Under the pieces are notes generated by a model. The model saw only the letters and a program-made list of their open reading frames with translations, was not told the DNA's origin and did no database searches. A stretch of DNA of 7,448 nt from Pseudomonadota bacterium. GTDB taxonomy: Bacteria > Pseudomonadota > Alphaproteobacteria > Rhizobiales > Beijerinckiaceae. This document shows positions 1 to 5,499 of this stretch, piece by piece. Numbering within the stretch: position 1 is the first letter of the stretch; the number at the start of each line of letters is the position of its first letter. Made by a program: the position numbers and the translations under genes. The stretch covers positions 1 to 7,448 of the forward strand of contig JAEXUU010000609.1 of assembly GCA_023452965.1 (NCBI GenBank), given 5' to 3'.

Positions 1-720
1 GTAGAGGCCGATGCCGCCGGCGCCGACGATGCCAATGATGGTCGAGGAGCGGGTGTTCGACTCGATGTAGTACAGCACCTGGCTGGCTATCACCGGCAGC
101 ACTTGCGGGATCAGGCCGAAGCGGATCTCGTGCAGCTTGCCGCCGCCGACTGAGGCGACGCCGTCGACCGGCTTGCGGTCTGCGGCCTCGATCGCCTCCG
201 AGAACAGCTTGCCGAAGGCGCCGAGATCGCTGGTCATGATGGCGAGCATGCCGGCGAAGGGGCCCAGGCCGACGACATTCACCCAGATCAGAGCCCAGAT
301 CAGCGCGTCGACGCCGCGCACCGTATCCATCGAGCGCCGGGCGAAGAAGTGCACGATGCGGTTGGCGACGACGTTCTTGGCGGCGAGGAAGCCGAGCGGG
401 AAGGCGAAGATCGCCGCCAGGATCGTGCCGAGGAAGGCGATGGCGATGGTCTCGAACAGCGCCTTGACGAAGATGATGGCACGAGCGGCCGAGCCGGGAT
501 CGGGCGGCAGCATCAGCACCACGAAGGTGCCGAGATTGGCGAAGCCGGCGAAGATCCGCGCGAAGGAGGTCTCGAGCGTGGTCAGGCCGTAGACGAAGAG
601 CCCGACGAGCCCGCCGATGACGGCGAGCGTGATGATCTTCGTCCTGAGCGAGCCGTCGATCGCCTGCTTGTGGCGGGCGACGAGCGCGGCGCGGTCCGCG
701 GCCGAGAGGGCGAGGCTCAT
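1..720 (-). CDS. phnE2: PhnE-family ABC permease (second permease), 3'-truncated by window edge
   Basis: Inner-membrane permease of a phosphonate/phosphate-type ABC importer. The first 240 residues are visible, reading MSLALSAADRAALVARHK at the N terminus; the C-terminal end lies outside the window. A membrane segment spans about residues 28-46 and a family-typical LPPDP sits at 71-75. Further hydrophobic segments lie near 88-115 and 138-162. The EAA-type loop that docks on the ATPase runs from about 175 to 207 (EAIEAADRKPVDGV, ending in LIPQVLP), and IVGAGGIG is at 231-238. The start is well supported: its ATG overlaps the TGA of the upstream permease (ATGA), and GGAG lies eight bases before it inside that gene. 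It is a clear paralogue of the upstream permease, sharing KPVDG, IPQVL or VPQVL, and VGAGGIG, so the pair probably forms a heterodimeric channel. In Sinorhizobium meliloti the comparable pair is called PhoE/PhoT and also carries phosphate, so the substrate is not certain. Confidence 0.93.
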   Translation of the reverse strand, partial: MSLALSAADRAALVARHKQAIDGSLRTKIITLAVIGGLVGLFVYGLTTLETSFARIFAGFANLGTFVVLMLPPDPGSAARAIIFVKALFETIAIAFLGTILAAIFAFPLGFLAAKNVVANRIVHFFARRSMDTVRGVDALIWALIWVNVVGLGPFAGMLAIMTSDLGAFGKLFSEAIEAADRKPVDGVASVGGGKLHEIRFGLIPQVLPVIASQVLYYIESNTRSSTIIGIVGAGGIGLY

Positions 721-1598
721 GAGCGATGCTCCAGGCTCAGCAAAGCGTGGCGCAGACGCTCGGTGCCGTAGTCGATCAGCATGACGGTGACGATGATCAG
801 CAACAGGATGGCGCTGACATCGGTGAAGTAGAACTTGCGGATCGCCTCGATCAGGTCCTGGCCGATGCCGCCGGCTCCGACGAAGCCCATGATCGAGGCG
901 CCGCGGACATTGATCTCGAAGCGCAGCAGCGTGTAGCTCGCGAAGTTCGACAGCACCTGCGGCACGACGGCGAAGCGCACGGTCTGCCACCAGCCGGCAC
1001 CCGTGGCGGTGAGGCCGTCGACCGGCTTCATGTCGATGTTCTCCACCACCTCGGCATAGAGCTTGCCGAGCGCGCCCATGGTGTGGATGGCGAGCGCAAG
1101 CACGCCCGGCAGCGGGCCGAGGCCGAAGGCGATCACGAAGATCAGCGCGAAGACGATCTCCGGCACGGTGCGGCAGAATTCGAGGAAGCGGCGCGTGACC
1201 CAGCGCAGCCCGGTCGAACGGCCGAGATTGCTGGCGGCGGCGAAGCAGAGCAGGAAGCCGCCGACGGCGCCGAGCACGGTGCCGACATAGGCGATGACCA
1301 CGGTCTGCCAGAGCAGCTTCAGCCAGCCATTGATGCCCCAGTACCATTCCTTGAGATCGGCCCCGAAGGTCGCGATCCGCAGCGTCGGCATGGTCTCGAG
1401 GATGTATTTCGGGAAACGCCAGGCGTTCTCGGAGAATTTCTTCAGATCGACTTCGGCGCCGATGCCGGCGAGCACGACGCATACGGCGAAGATCGCGAGA
1501 CCCAGCAGGGTCTGCAGGCGCTTGGCCGCCATTTCGCGCCGATAGAGCTCGGCATGGGCGGCGATGGCGGGGGCGTTGGGGTCGATCGCGAGTGTCAT
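717..1598 (-). CDS. phnE1: PhnE-family ABC permease (first permease)
   Basis: Inner-membrane permease of the phosphonate/phosphate importer, 293 residues from the chosen start (MTLAIDPNAP). Hydrophobic segments lie near residues 29-47, 98-122, 147-172 and 262-276, with weaker ones between. The EAA-type cytoplasmic loop that contacts the ATPase is at about 183-214 (EVVENIDMKPVDG, ending in VVPQVL), and VGAGGIG follows at 240-246. The reading frame stays open upstream to an ATG at 1739, but those 47 extra codons lie in the intergenic hairpin repeat, have no Shine-Dalgarno sequence, and do not look like a permease N terminus. I therefore start at 1598, which has only a weak GGA about eight bases upstream. 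The stop overlaps the next permease start by ATGA, which suggests translational coupling. Family assignment is firm; the transported substrate (phosphonate, phosphate or a related compound) is inferred. Confidence 0.93.
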   Translation of the reverse strand: MTLAIDPNAPAIAAHAELYRREMAAKRLQTLLGLAIFAVCVVLAGIGAEVDLKKFSENAWRFPKYILETMPTLRIATFGADLKEWYWGINGWLKLLWQTVVIAYVGTVLGAVGGFLLCFAAASNLGRSTGLRWVTRRFLEFCRTVPEIVFALIFVIAFGLGPLPGVLALAIHTMGALGKLYAEVVENIDMKPVDGLTATGAGWWQTVRFAVVPQVLSNFASYTLLRFEINVRGASIMGFVGAGGIGQDLIEAIRKFYFTDVSAILLLIIVTVMLIDYGTERLRHALLSLEHRS

Positions 1599-1644
1599 TG
1601 ATAGAGTCCGTCGCCGAAGGAGGTGCGGCGAGTGCGCGCCGCGG

Positions 1645-1744
1645 CCGTCATGCTCGCCCTTGTGGCGAGCATCCACGTCTTGGACACCGCACGCGATCAG
1701 TGAAGCGAAGACGGGGATGGTCGGGACAAGCCCGACCATGACGG
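1645..1744. repeat. Intergenic double-hairpin palindromic repeat between phnD and phnE1
   Basis: Two perfect hairpins face each other. Hairpin 1 has arms ATGCTCGCC (1650-1658) and GGCGAGCAT (1664-1672) around loop CTTGT. Hairpin 2 has arms ATGGTCGGG (1717-1725) and CCCGACCAT (1731-1739) around loop ACAAG. The whole unit 1645-1681 is an inverted copy of 1708-1744 across a 26-base spacer, matching at 30 of 37 positions. Six of the seven mismatches form three compensatory stem pairs, so each stem stays perfectly paired. Read on the minus strand it encodes MVGLVPTI and, further on, DVDARHKGEHD, a peptide signature I recall from spurious short ORFs in many Hyphomicrobiales genomes. This suggests a dispersed REP-like family, although only one copy is present here. 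In the phn transcript it could stabilise the phnD message or reduce read-through to the permeases. There is no U-tract, so it is not a standard intrinsic terminator. Confidence 0.85.
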
Positions 1745-1761
1745 GTAGCGGATGAGAACGC

Positions 1762-2676
1762 TTACGAAGACTTCTTCTTGCGCAGCTCGTCGACGAACTT
1801 GTTCAGCTCGATGATCGGGTCGTAGGCCTTGTTGTCGACGGCGACGAGCGGGCCCTGCTTGCCTTCATAGATCTTGTCGAAGGCGGCCTTGTCCTTGGTG
1901 GTGATGTTGAGGACGGCGTCGCGGATCTTGGCCTTGAGCTCTTCCGGCAGGTCGCTGAGATAGGCCAGCGGCGAGTTCACGATCTGCTCGGACTTGAAGA
2001 TGATCCGGAAATCGTCGGCCTTGGCCATGTTCTTGCGGACCATGCGCTGCAGGTTCGACTCCTGCTCGTCGTTCCACCAGTTGGCGACGATGTCGACCGT
2101 GCCCTGCTGCAGGGCGATGATCGCGTTCTCGTGGCTGCCGGTATAGACGACCTTGCCGAAGAAGGTCTCGGGCTCGATCTTCATGCCGTTCAGGGCGAAG
2201 CGCGGAACGTTGTTGCCGGAGGTCGAGTTCGGGTCGACGAGGCCGAGATTCTTGCCCTTGAGGTCCTCGACCTTCTGATAGGGCGAGTCCTTCTTCACGT
2301 AGAAGACCGAATGATAGCCCTTGGTGCCGTCGAGATTGGTCTCGATGGCGAAGGCGTCGACCTTGGCGCCGGTCATGCGGGCGCGGGCGAAGGAGGACGG
2401 GCCGTAGGAGGCGATGTGGATGTTGCCGGCGCGCTGGCCCTCGATGATCGCGGCATAGTCGTTGGCGATGCGCAGCGTCACCTTGGTGCCGAGTTCCTTC
2501 GAGAGATAATTGACGAAGGGGGTGTAGCGCTCGGTCACGCCCGAAGCGTTCTCGGCCGGGATGATCGCGAAGACGAGCTCGGGATACTTCGCCTTCCAGT
2601 CCTGGGCGAAGGCCGGGGTCGCCAGCGTCGCGGCGAGGCCGGCGGCAAGCGTCAGGGTATGACGACGGGTCAGCAT
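1762..2676 (-). CDS. phnD: PhnD-family phosphonate/phosphate-type periplasmic binding protein
   Basis: Periplasmic substrate-binding protein that delivers ligand to the PhnE permeases; 304 residues, normal for the family. The N terminus carries a signal peptide: MLTRRH, a hydrophobic stretch at about 8-21, then AFA before Gln25, a good signal peptidase I site. The arginine pair might suggest Tat export, but the usual aromatic residue after it is missing, so Sec is equally likely. Family features include ASYGPSSF at 89-96 and DPNSTSGNN at 148-156, the loop at a helix N terminus that in the family contacts the phosphonate oxygens. SHENAI at 181-186 probably supplies another ligand-contacting residue. 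WWNDE at 200-204 is unusually tryptophan-rich and might tune specificity. The start is fixed by AAGGAG (2684-2689 on the complement) seven bases before ATG. It follows phnC by 62 bases and is separated from phnE1 by the double-hairpin repeat. Confidence 0.95.
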   Translation of the reverse strand: MLTRRHTLTLAAGLAATLATPAFAQDWKAKYPELVFAIIPAENASGVTERYTPFVNYLSKELGTKVTLRIANDYAAIIEGQRAGNIHIASYGPSSFARARMTGAKVDAFAIETNLDGTKGYHSVFYVKKDSPYQKVEDLKGKNLGLVDPNSTSGNNVPRFALNGMKIEPETFFGKVVYTGSHENAIIALQQGTVDIVANWWNDEQESNLQRMVRKNMAKADDFRIIFKSEQIVNSPLAYLSDLPEELKAKIRDAVLNITTKDKAAFDKIYEGKQGPLVAVDNKAYDPIIELNKFVDELRKKKSS

Positions 2677-2683
2677 GGGAGTG

Positions 2684-2689
2684 CTCCTT
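2684..2689 (-). promoter_or_regulatory. Strong Shine-Dalgarno sequence of phnD
   Basis: AAGGAG on the minus strand, seven bases before the phnD ATG. It is close to the full anti-Shine-Dalgarno complement and stronger than the sites before phnE1 or phnE2, which fits a binding protein made in excess over its permeases. Confidence 0.75.
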
Positions 2690-2725
2690 AGAGGGACTAT
2701 CTGGTGGTCGGGGTAGGCGTTGCCC

Positions 2726-2738
2726 GCGGACGATCCGC
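2726..2738 (-). other. Small hairpin just after the phnC stop codon
   Basis: GCGGA and TCCGC arms (five bases each) around a three-base loop lie immediately downstream of the phnC stop. There is no T-tract, and phnD follows within 62 bases, so it is probably not a terminator. It may protect the 3' side of phnC or occur by chance in GC-rich DNA. Confidence 0.25.
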
Positions 2739-3557
2739 TCAGGCGACGTTCTGTCGGGCGCGCTTCGCCTCGGAGGTGGCGATGGCGTCGAGCGCATCGA
2801 GCGCCTCGGCGCCGGCGTCCTTGGCTTCGATTCCGTAGAGCTCGGCCGCGATCTCGCTGGTCAAAGCGTGGGGCGGGCCGTCGAACACGACCTTGCCGGC
2901 GGCCATGCCGATCAGACGGTCGCAGTACTTCGCCGCGATATCGAGATGGTGCAGGTTGGAGATGACGGTGATGCCGTCCTCGCGGTTGATGCGGAACAGC
3001 GCATCCATGACGATCTGGCAGTTGCGCGGGTCGAGCGAGGCGATCGGCTCGTCGGCGAGGATGATCTGCGGCTCCTGGACCAGAGCACGGGCGATCGCGA
3101 CGCGCTGCTGCTGGCCGCCGGAGAGGGTCTCGGCGCGCTGGGCGAGCAGATGGCCCATGTCGAGCCGCTCGAGCGCGGCGATGGCGCGGATCTTGTCGTC
3201 CTGCGAGAAGCTCTTGACCAGGGTCAGCGCCGCCGAGCGATGGTTGAGGCGGCCGAGCAGCACGTTGGTCAGCACGTCGAGGCGGCCGACCAGATTGAAC
3301 TGCTGGAAGATCATCGCAGTGTCGCGCCGCCAGGCGCGCAGCGCCGCGCCGCGCAGGGAGGTGACGTCGCGCTCGCCGCTGAGGATGCGTCCGTCGCTCG
3401 GGTCCGAGAGCCGGTTGAGCATGCGCAGCAGGGTCGACTTGCCGGCGCCGGAGCGGCCGATGACGCCGACCATCTCGCCCTTCGGAATCGAAAGGTCGAC
3501 GTTATCGACGGCGGCCTTGCCACCGAAACGCTTCGTCAGGCCTTCGATGCGCAGCAT
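2739..3557 (-). CDS. phnC: PhnC-family phosphonate/phosphate-type ABC importer ATPase
   Basis: Cytoplasmic ATPase that powers the importer; 272 residues from the chosen start ([13 protein letters not shown]). All ABC motifs are present and intact: Walker A GRSGAGKS at 34-41, Q-loop at 85-86 (IFQQFNLV), signature LSGGQQQR at 145-152, Walker B IILADE at 165-170, D-loop SLDP at 174-177, and switch histidines in NLHHLD at 201-206. NLHHLDIA resembles the NLHQVDLA-type H-loop typical of PhnC rather than other importer ATPases. An ATG six codons upstream (3575) is in frame but has no ribosome site, whereas GAGGAG lies eight bases before ATG 3557, so the shorter start is preferred. Residues from about 245 form an Ala/Glu/Asp-rich tail after the conserved core. 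It is the first gene of the operon, with a Pho-box match upstream. Confidence 0.95.
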   Translation of the reverse strand: MLRIEGLTKRFGGKAAVDNVDLSIPKGEMVGVIGRSGAGKSTLLRMLNRLSDPSDGRILSGERDVTSLRGAALRAWRRDTAMIFQQFNLVGRLDVLTNVLLGRLNHRSAALTLVKSFSQDDKIRAIAALERLDMGHLLAQRAETLSGGQQQRVAIARALVQEPQIILADEPIASLDPRNCQIVMDALFRINREDGITVISNLHHLDIAAKYCDRLIGMAAGKVVFDGPPHALTSEIAAELYGIEAKDAGAEALDALDAIATSEAKRARQNVA

Positions 3558-3565
3558 CGTCGCTT

Positions 3566-3586
3566 CTCCTCGCATTCAGCGAGGGG
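3566..3586 (-). promoter_or_regulatory. Ribosome-binding site of phnC within a leader hairpin
   Basis: The Shine-Dalgarno sequence GAGGAG (3571 down to 3566 on the minus strand) ends eight bases before ATG 3557. Its 5' half is part of a six-base-pair stem, CCTCGC against GCGAGG (3584-3579 with 3573-3568), closed by loop TGAAT. The alternative upstream ATG falls in that loop. Pairing would cover GAGG of the ribosome site, so the leader could modulate phnC translation; a role is inferred from position only. Confidence 0.5.
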
Positions 3587-3603
3587 ACCGGTATCGATGC
3601 CAG

Positions 3604-3621
3604 ATGACAGTGCCGTGACGC
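3604..3621 (-). promoter_or_regulatory. Pho box (PhoB-binding site) upstream of phnC
   Basis: On the minus strand the sequence reads GCGTCAC-GGCA-CTGTCAT. These are two direct seven-base repeats separated by four bases, an 11-base period as in the PhoB consensus CTGTCAT-N4-CTGTCAT. The downstream repeat is a perfect match and the upstream one keeps the GTCA core. The site lies between the tetR stop and phnC, 46 bases before the phnC start. In Pho promoters PhoB replaces the -35 contact; a weak -10 candidate (GATACC, 3595-3590) lies eight bases further on. This predicts induction of the import operon under phosphate limitation. Confidence 0.72.
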
Positions 3622-3636
3622 TGGCTGTAGACCGGA

Positions 3637-4308
3637 TCAGGCGCCGCGCAGCAGGAGATCGGCGCAATCGGCGACATAGGCCTTCAGCGCCGCCGCCGGG
3701 GCTGGATCGATGCCGAGCAGGCCGCGCGCCTGATGAAGGCCGCGGATCATGCCAAGAAACTGCTCGGCGAGGATGCGGGCGCGCTCTTCCTCTACGGGCT
3801 TTGCGAAGCCATCACCGGATCGTGAACGCTCGGCGATGAGGGCGCCGAGCTCCTCGATCATCCGGCTGGCGCCGGCTTCATAGGCCGCCCGGCCGAGCTC
3901 CGGGAAGCGCGCGGAGGCGCTGACGATCAGGCGGTGCAGGTCGAGCGAGGCCGGATGCAGCATCATCGCCAGTGCGTCCTCGCCGAAGCGGATCAGGATG
4001 CCGCGCAGATCGGCCTTCTGTTTCGGCTGCTGGCGCAGCGGAATCGTCAGTTTTTCAGTCAGTTCGGCGCAGATCGCCTTGAACAGCGCTTCCTTGTCGG
4101 CGAAGTGGCTGTAGATGGTCTGCTTGGAGACGCCGGCGCGCTGGGCGATCTGGTCGAGGCTGGTGCGGTCGAAGCCCTCGGCCAGGAACATCTCCGAGGC
4201 GGCCCGGGTGATCGCGTCGTGTTTATCCGGCCGTGATTTCTCAGCCGGCATCGACCTTGCTTCCGTCGTTGCGGGGAGTATAGGGCCCTCAATCGACATA
4301 TCCGACAT
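3637..4308 (-). CDS. TetR/AcrR-family transcriptional repressor of the adjacent RND efflux operon
   Basis: DNA-binding repressor, 223 residues from ATG 4308. The TetR N-terminal domain covers about residues 30-78: helix-turn-helix TSLDQIAQRAGVSKQTIYSHF at 49-69, followed by DKEALFKAI. The C-terminal half, with LHRLIVSASARFPELG (125-140) and an EQFLGMIRG segment (182-190), resembles the AefR-like ligand-binding domain common in regulators of RND pumps. It is transcribed away from the membrane fusion gene, the classic arrangement for a local repressor that releases DNA when it binds a pump substrate. An upstream TTG at 4335 is in frame but lies on the operator side of the gap and is unlikely to be used. 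ATG 4308 has AGGCGG just upstream. ATG 4251, with GGAAG eight bases before it, would give 203 residues and cannot be excluded. Regulation of the pump is inferred from position and the palindrome; the inducer is unknown. Confidence 0.9.
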   Translation of the reverse strand: MSDMSIEGPILPATTEARSMPAEKSRPDKHDAITRAASEMFLAEGFDRTSLDQIAQRAGVSKQTIYSHFADKEALFKAICAELTEKLTIPLRQQPKQKADLRGILIRFGEDALAMMLHPASLDLHRLIVSASARFPELGRAAYEAGASRMIEELGALIAERSRSGDGFAKPVEEERARILAEQFLGMIRGLHQARGLLGIDPAPAAALKAYVADCADLLLRGA

Positions 4309-4337
4309 TCTTCCGCCTATTTGAGACCTTATCAAAC

Positions 4338-4353
4338 TAGACCGTCCAGTCTA
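4338..4353. promoter_or_regulatory. Probable TetR operator in the divergent efflux promoter region
   Basis: TAGACCGTCCAGTCTA is a palindrome with perfect TAGAC/GTCTA arms and six of eight possible pairs overall. AAC on the left and GTT on the right extend the symmetry if one base is bulged. It sits 29 bases before the regulator start (4308) and 33 bases before the fusion protein start (4387), a position suited to controlling both genes. A TTGAGA (4321-4326) could serve as a plus-strand -35 and GATAAG (4333-4328, minus strand) as a regulator -10, but neither promoter is convincing alone. From memory, similar TAGACCG-type palindromes occur in front of rhizobial TetR/RND pairs. Confidence 0.6.
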
Positions 4354-4386
4354 AGTTAAGCACGCGGCACCGGAGCGTCCAGCCTC

Positions 4387-5499
4387 ATGAAGCGTTTCTT
4401 CCTTCTCGTCCTGATCGCCGGGCTGGCTGGTGGCGGCTATTACGGCTACCAGAAACACTTCCGGGCCGTAGGCCAGCCGGCACAGGCCGCCGCGACCTCG
4501 CCGAATCCGGGCGTTCCCGTCGAGGTCGGCGCGGTCGAGAGCATGACCGTGAACGAAGAGGTCGAGGCGCTCGGCACGCTCGCCGCCGACGAATCCATCA
4601 TCATCGCCTCGGAGATCGCCGGCCGCGTGATTCACCTCGGCTTCCGCGAGGGCGAGCGCGTCCAGGAAGGGCAGGAGCTGGTCAAGCTCGATACCGCCAT
4701 CCTTGATGCCGAGCTGAAGCAGGCGCAAGCGGATCTCTCGCTCGCCCGCGACACCCATGACCGCAACCGCTCGCTGGTCTCGCGCGGCGCGGGCACGCAG
4801 GTGGCGCTGGAGCAGGCGACGGCGCAGCTCGCCTCGCAGGAGGCGCGCGTCCAGCTCGTCCAGTCGAAGCTCGCCCAGGCGACGATCAAGGCGCCGTTCA
4901 CCGGCGTGGTCGGGCTGCGCTCGGTCGGCGTCGGCGACTATATCTCGGTCGGCAAGCCGCTGGTCGCCCTCACCAATATCGACCCGATCAAGGTCGATTT
5001 CCGCGTGCCGGAAATCTTCCTGACCCAGCTCAAGGTCGGCCAGCCGGTGCAGCTCAAGGTCGACGCCGTGCCCGACCGGCCGTTTTCCGGCCAGATCTTC
5101 GCGATCGATCCGGTGGTCGACATCAATGGCCGCGCGGTCAAGCTGCGCGCCAAGGTTCCCAATGCCGATCTCGTGCTGCGGCCCGGCCTGTTCGCGCGCC
5201 TGACCATCGTCGTCAACCGGCGCGAGAACGCCCTGGTGGTGCCGGAGACTGCGGTGGTGCCGGATGGCATCGGCAAGATCGTCTTCATCATCGAGAACGG
5301 GAAGGCCAAGCGCGTCCCGGTCGAGCTCGGCAAGCGCCTGCCGGGCAAGGTCGAGATCGTCAGCGGGCTCAAGCCCGGCATGCAGATCGTCACCGCTGGG
5401 CAGATGCGCCTGCGCGAGGGCTCGACGGTCTCGATCAAGCAGAAGGCGAGCGTCCAGACGAGCGCGCTGCCCGGCACCGCTCCGGGCAGCGTGCAATGA
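4387..5499 (+). CDS. RND efflux periplasmic adaptor (membrane fusion protein)
   Basis: Periplasmic adaptor linking an inner-membrane RND pump to an outer-membrane channel; 370 residues. One N-terminal hydrophobic segment at 4-20 acts as anchor or uncleaved signal. There is no lipobox cysteine, so it is not the lipid-anchored AcrA type. Domains in order: first lipoyl half about 65-104 (IIASEIAGRVIHLGFREGERVQEGQELVKLD region), short helical hairpin about 105-166, second lipoyl half 167-197 with IKAPFTGVVG then VGDYISVGKPL, beta-barrel about 200-275 (VDFRVPE, LRPGLFARL), and membrane-proximal domain about 280-350 (VVPETAVV). Residues 351-370 form a low-complexity tail. CGGAG lies 11 bases before the ATG, a little far. 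The stop overlaps the pump gene start by ATGA. The substrate cannot be told from sequence; MexH/MdtA-like adaptors are the nearest general match. Confidence 0.94.
   Translation: MKRFFLLVLIAGLAGGGYYGYQKHFRAVGQPAQAAATSPNPGVPVEVGAVESMTVNEEVEALGTLAADESIIIASEIAGRVIHLGFREGERVQEGQELVKLDTAILDAELKQAQADLSLARDTHDRNRSLVSRGAGTQVALEQATAQLASQEARVQLVQSKLAQATIKAPFTGVVGLRSVGVGDYISVGKPLVALTNIDPIKVDFRVPEIFLTQLKVGQPVQLKVDAVPDRPFSGQIFAIDPVVDINGRAVKLRAKVPNADLVLRPGLFARLTIVVNRRENALVVPETAVVPDGIGKIVFIIENGKAKRVPVELGKRLPGKVEIVSGLKPGMQIVTAGQMRLREGSTVSIKQKASVQTSALPGTAPGSVQ

Noticed and set aside
726..1601. A 291-codon plus-strand open frame opposite phnE1
   Set aside because: Gln/Asp/His-rich with no hydrophobic core or motif; it mirrors the permease gene almost exactly.
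1645..1744. Intrinsic terminator
   Set aside because: The stems are strong, but no T-run follows either one on either strand, and permease genes needed for the importer lie downstream.
1564..1755. A 63-codon plus-strand frame through the repeat (ending MVGTSPTMTGSG)
   Set aside because: The SPTMTG ending is the sort of peptide this repeat family encodes by chance. There is no Shine-Dalgarno sequence, and the frame lies in the palindromes.
2868..3839. A 323-codon plus-strand open frame across phnC and the tetR 3' end
   Set aside because: It spans two convincing minus-strand genes and their gap, and its composition is typical of a GC-rich shadow frame.
4309..4335. Extension of the tetR gene to a TTG at 4335
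   Set aside because: It adds nine residues outside the TetR domain from a rare start codon and would place the start almost on the operator; ATG 4308 has a better ribosome site.
4351..5496. A 381-codon open frame on the minus strand opposite the membrane fusion gene
   Set aside because: Same cause: Arg/Asp/Leu-rich composition, antisense to a well-supported gene, and it would run through the operator region.
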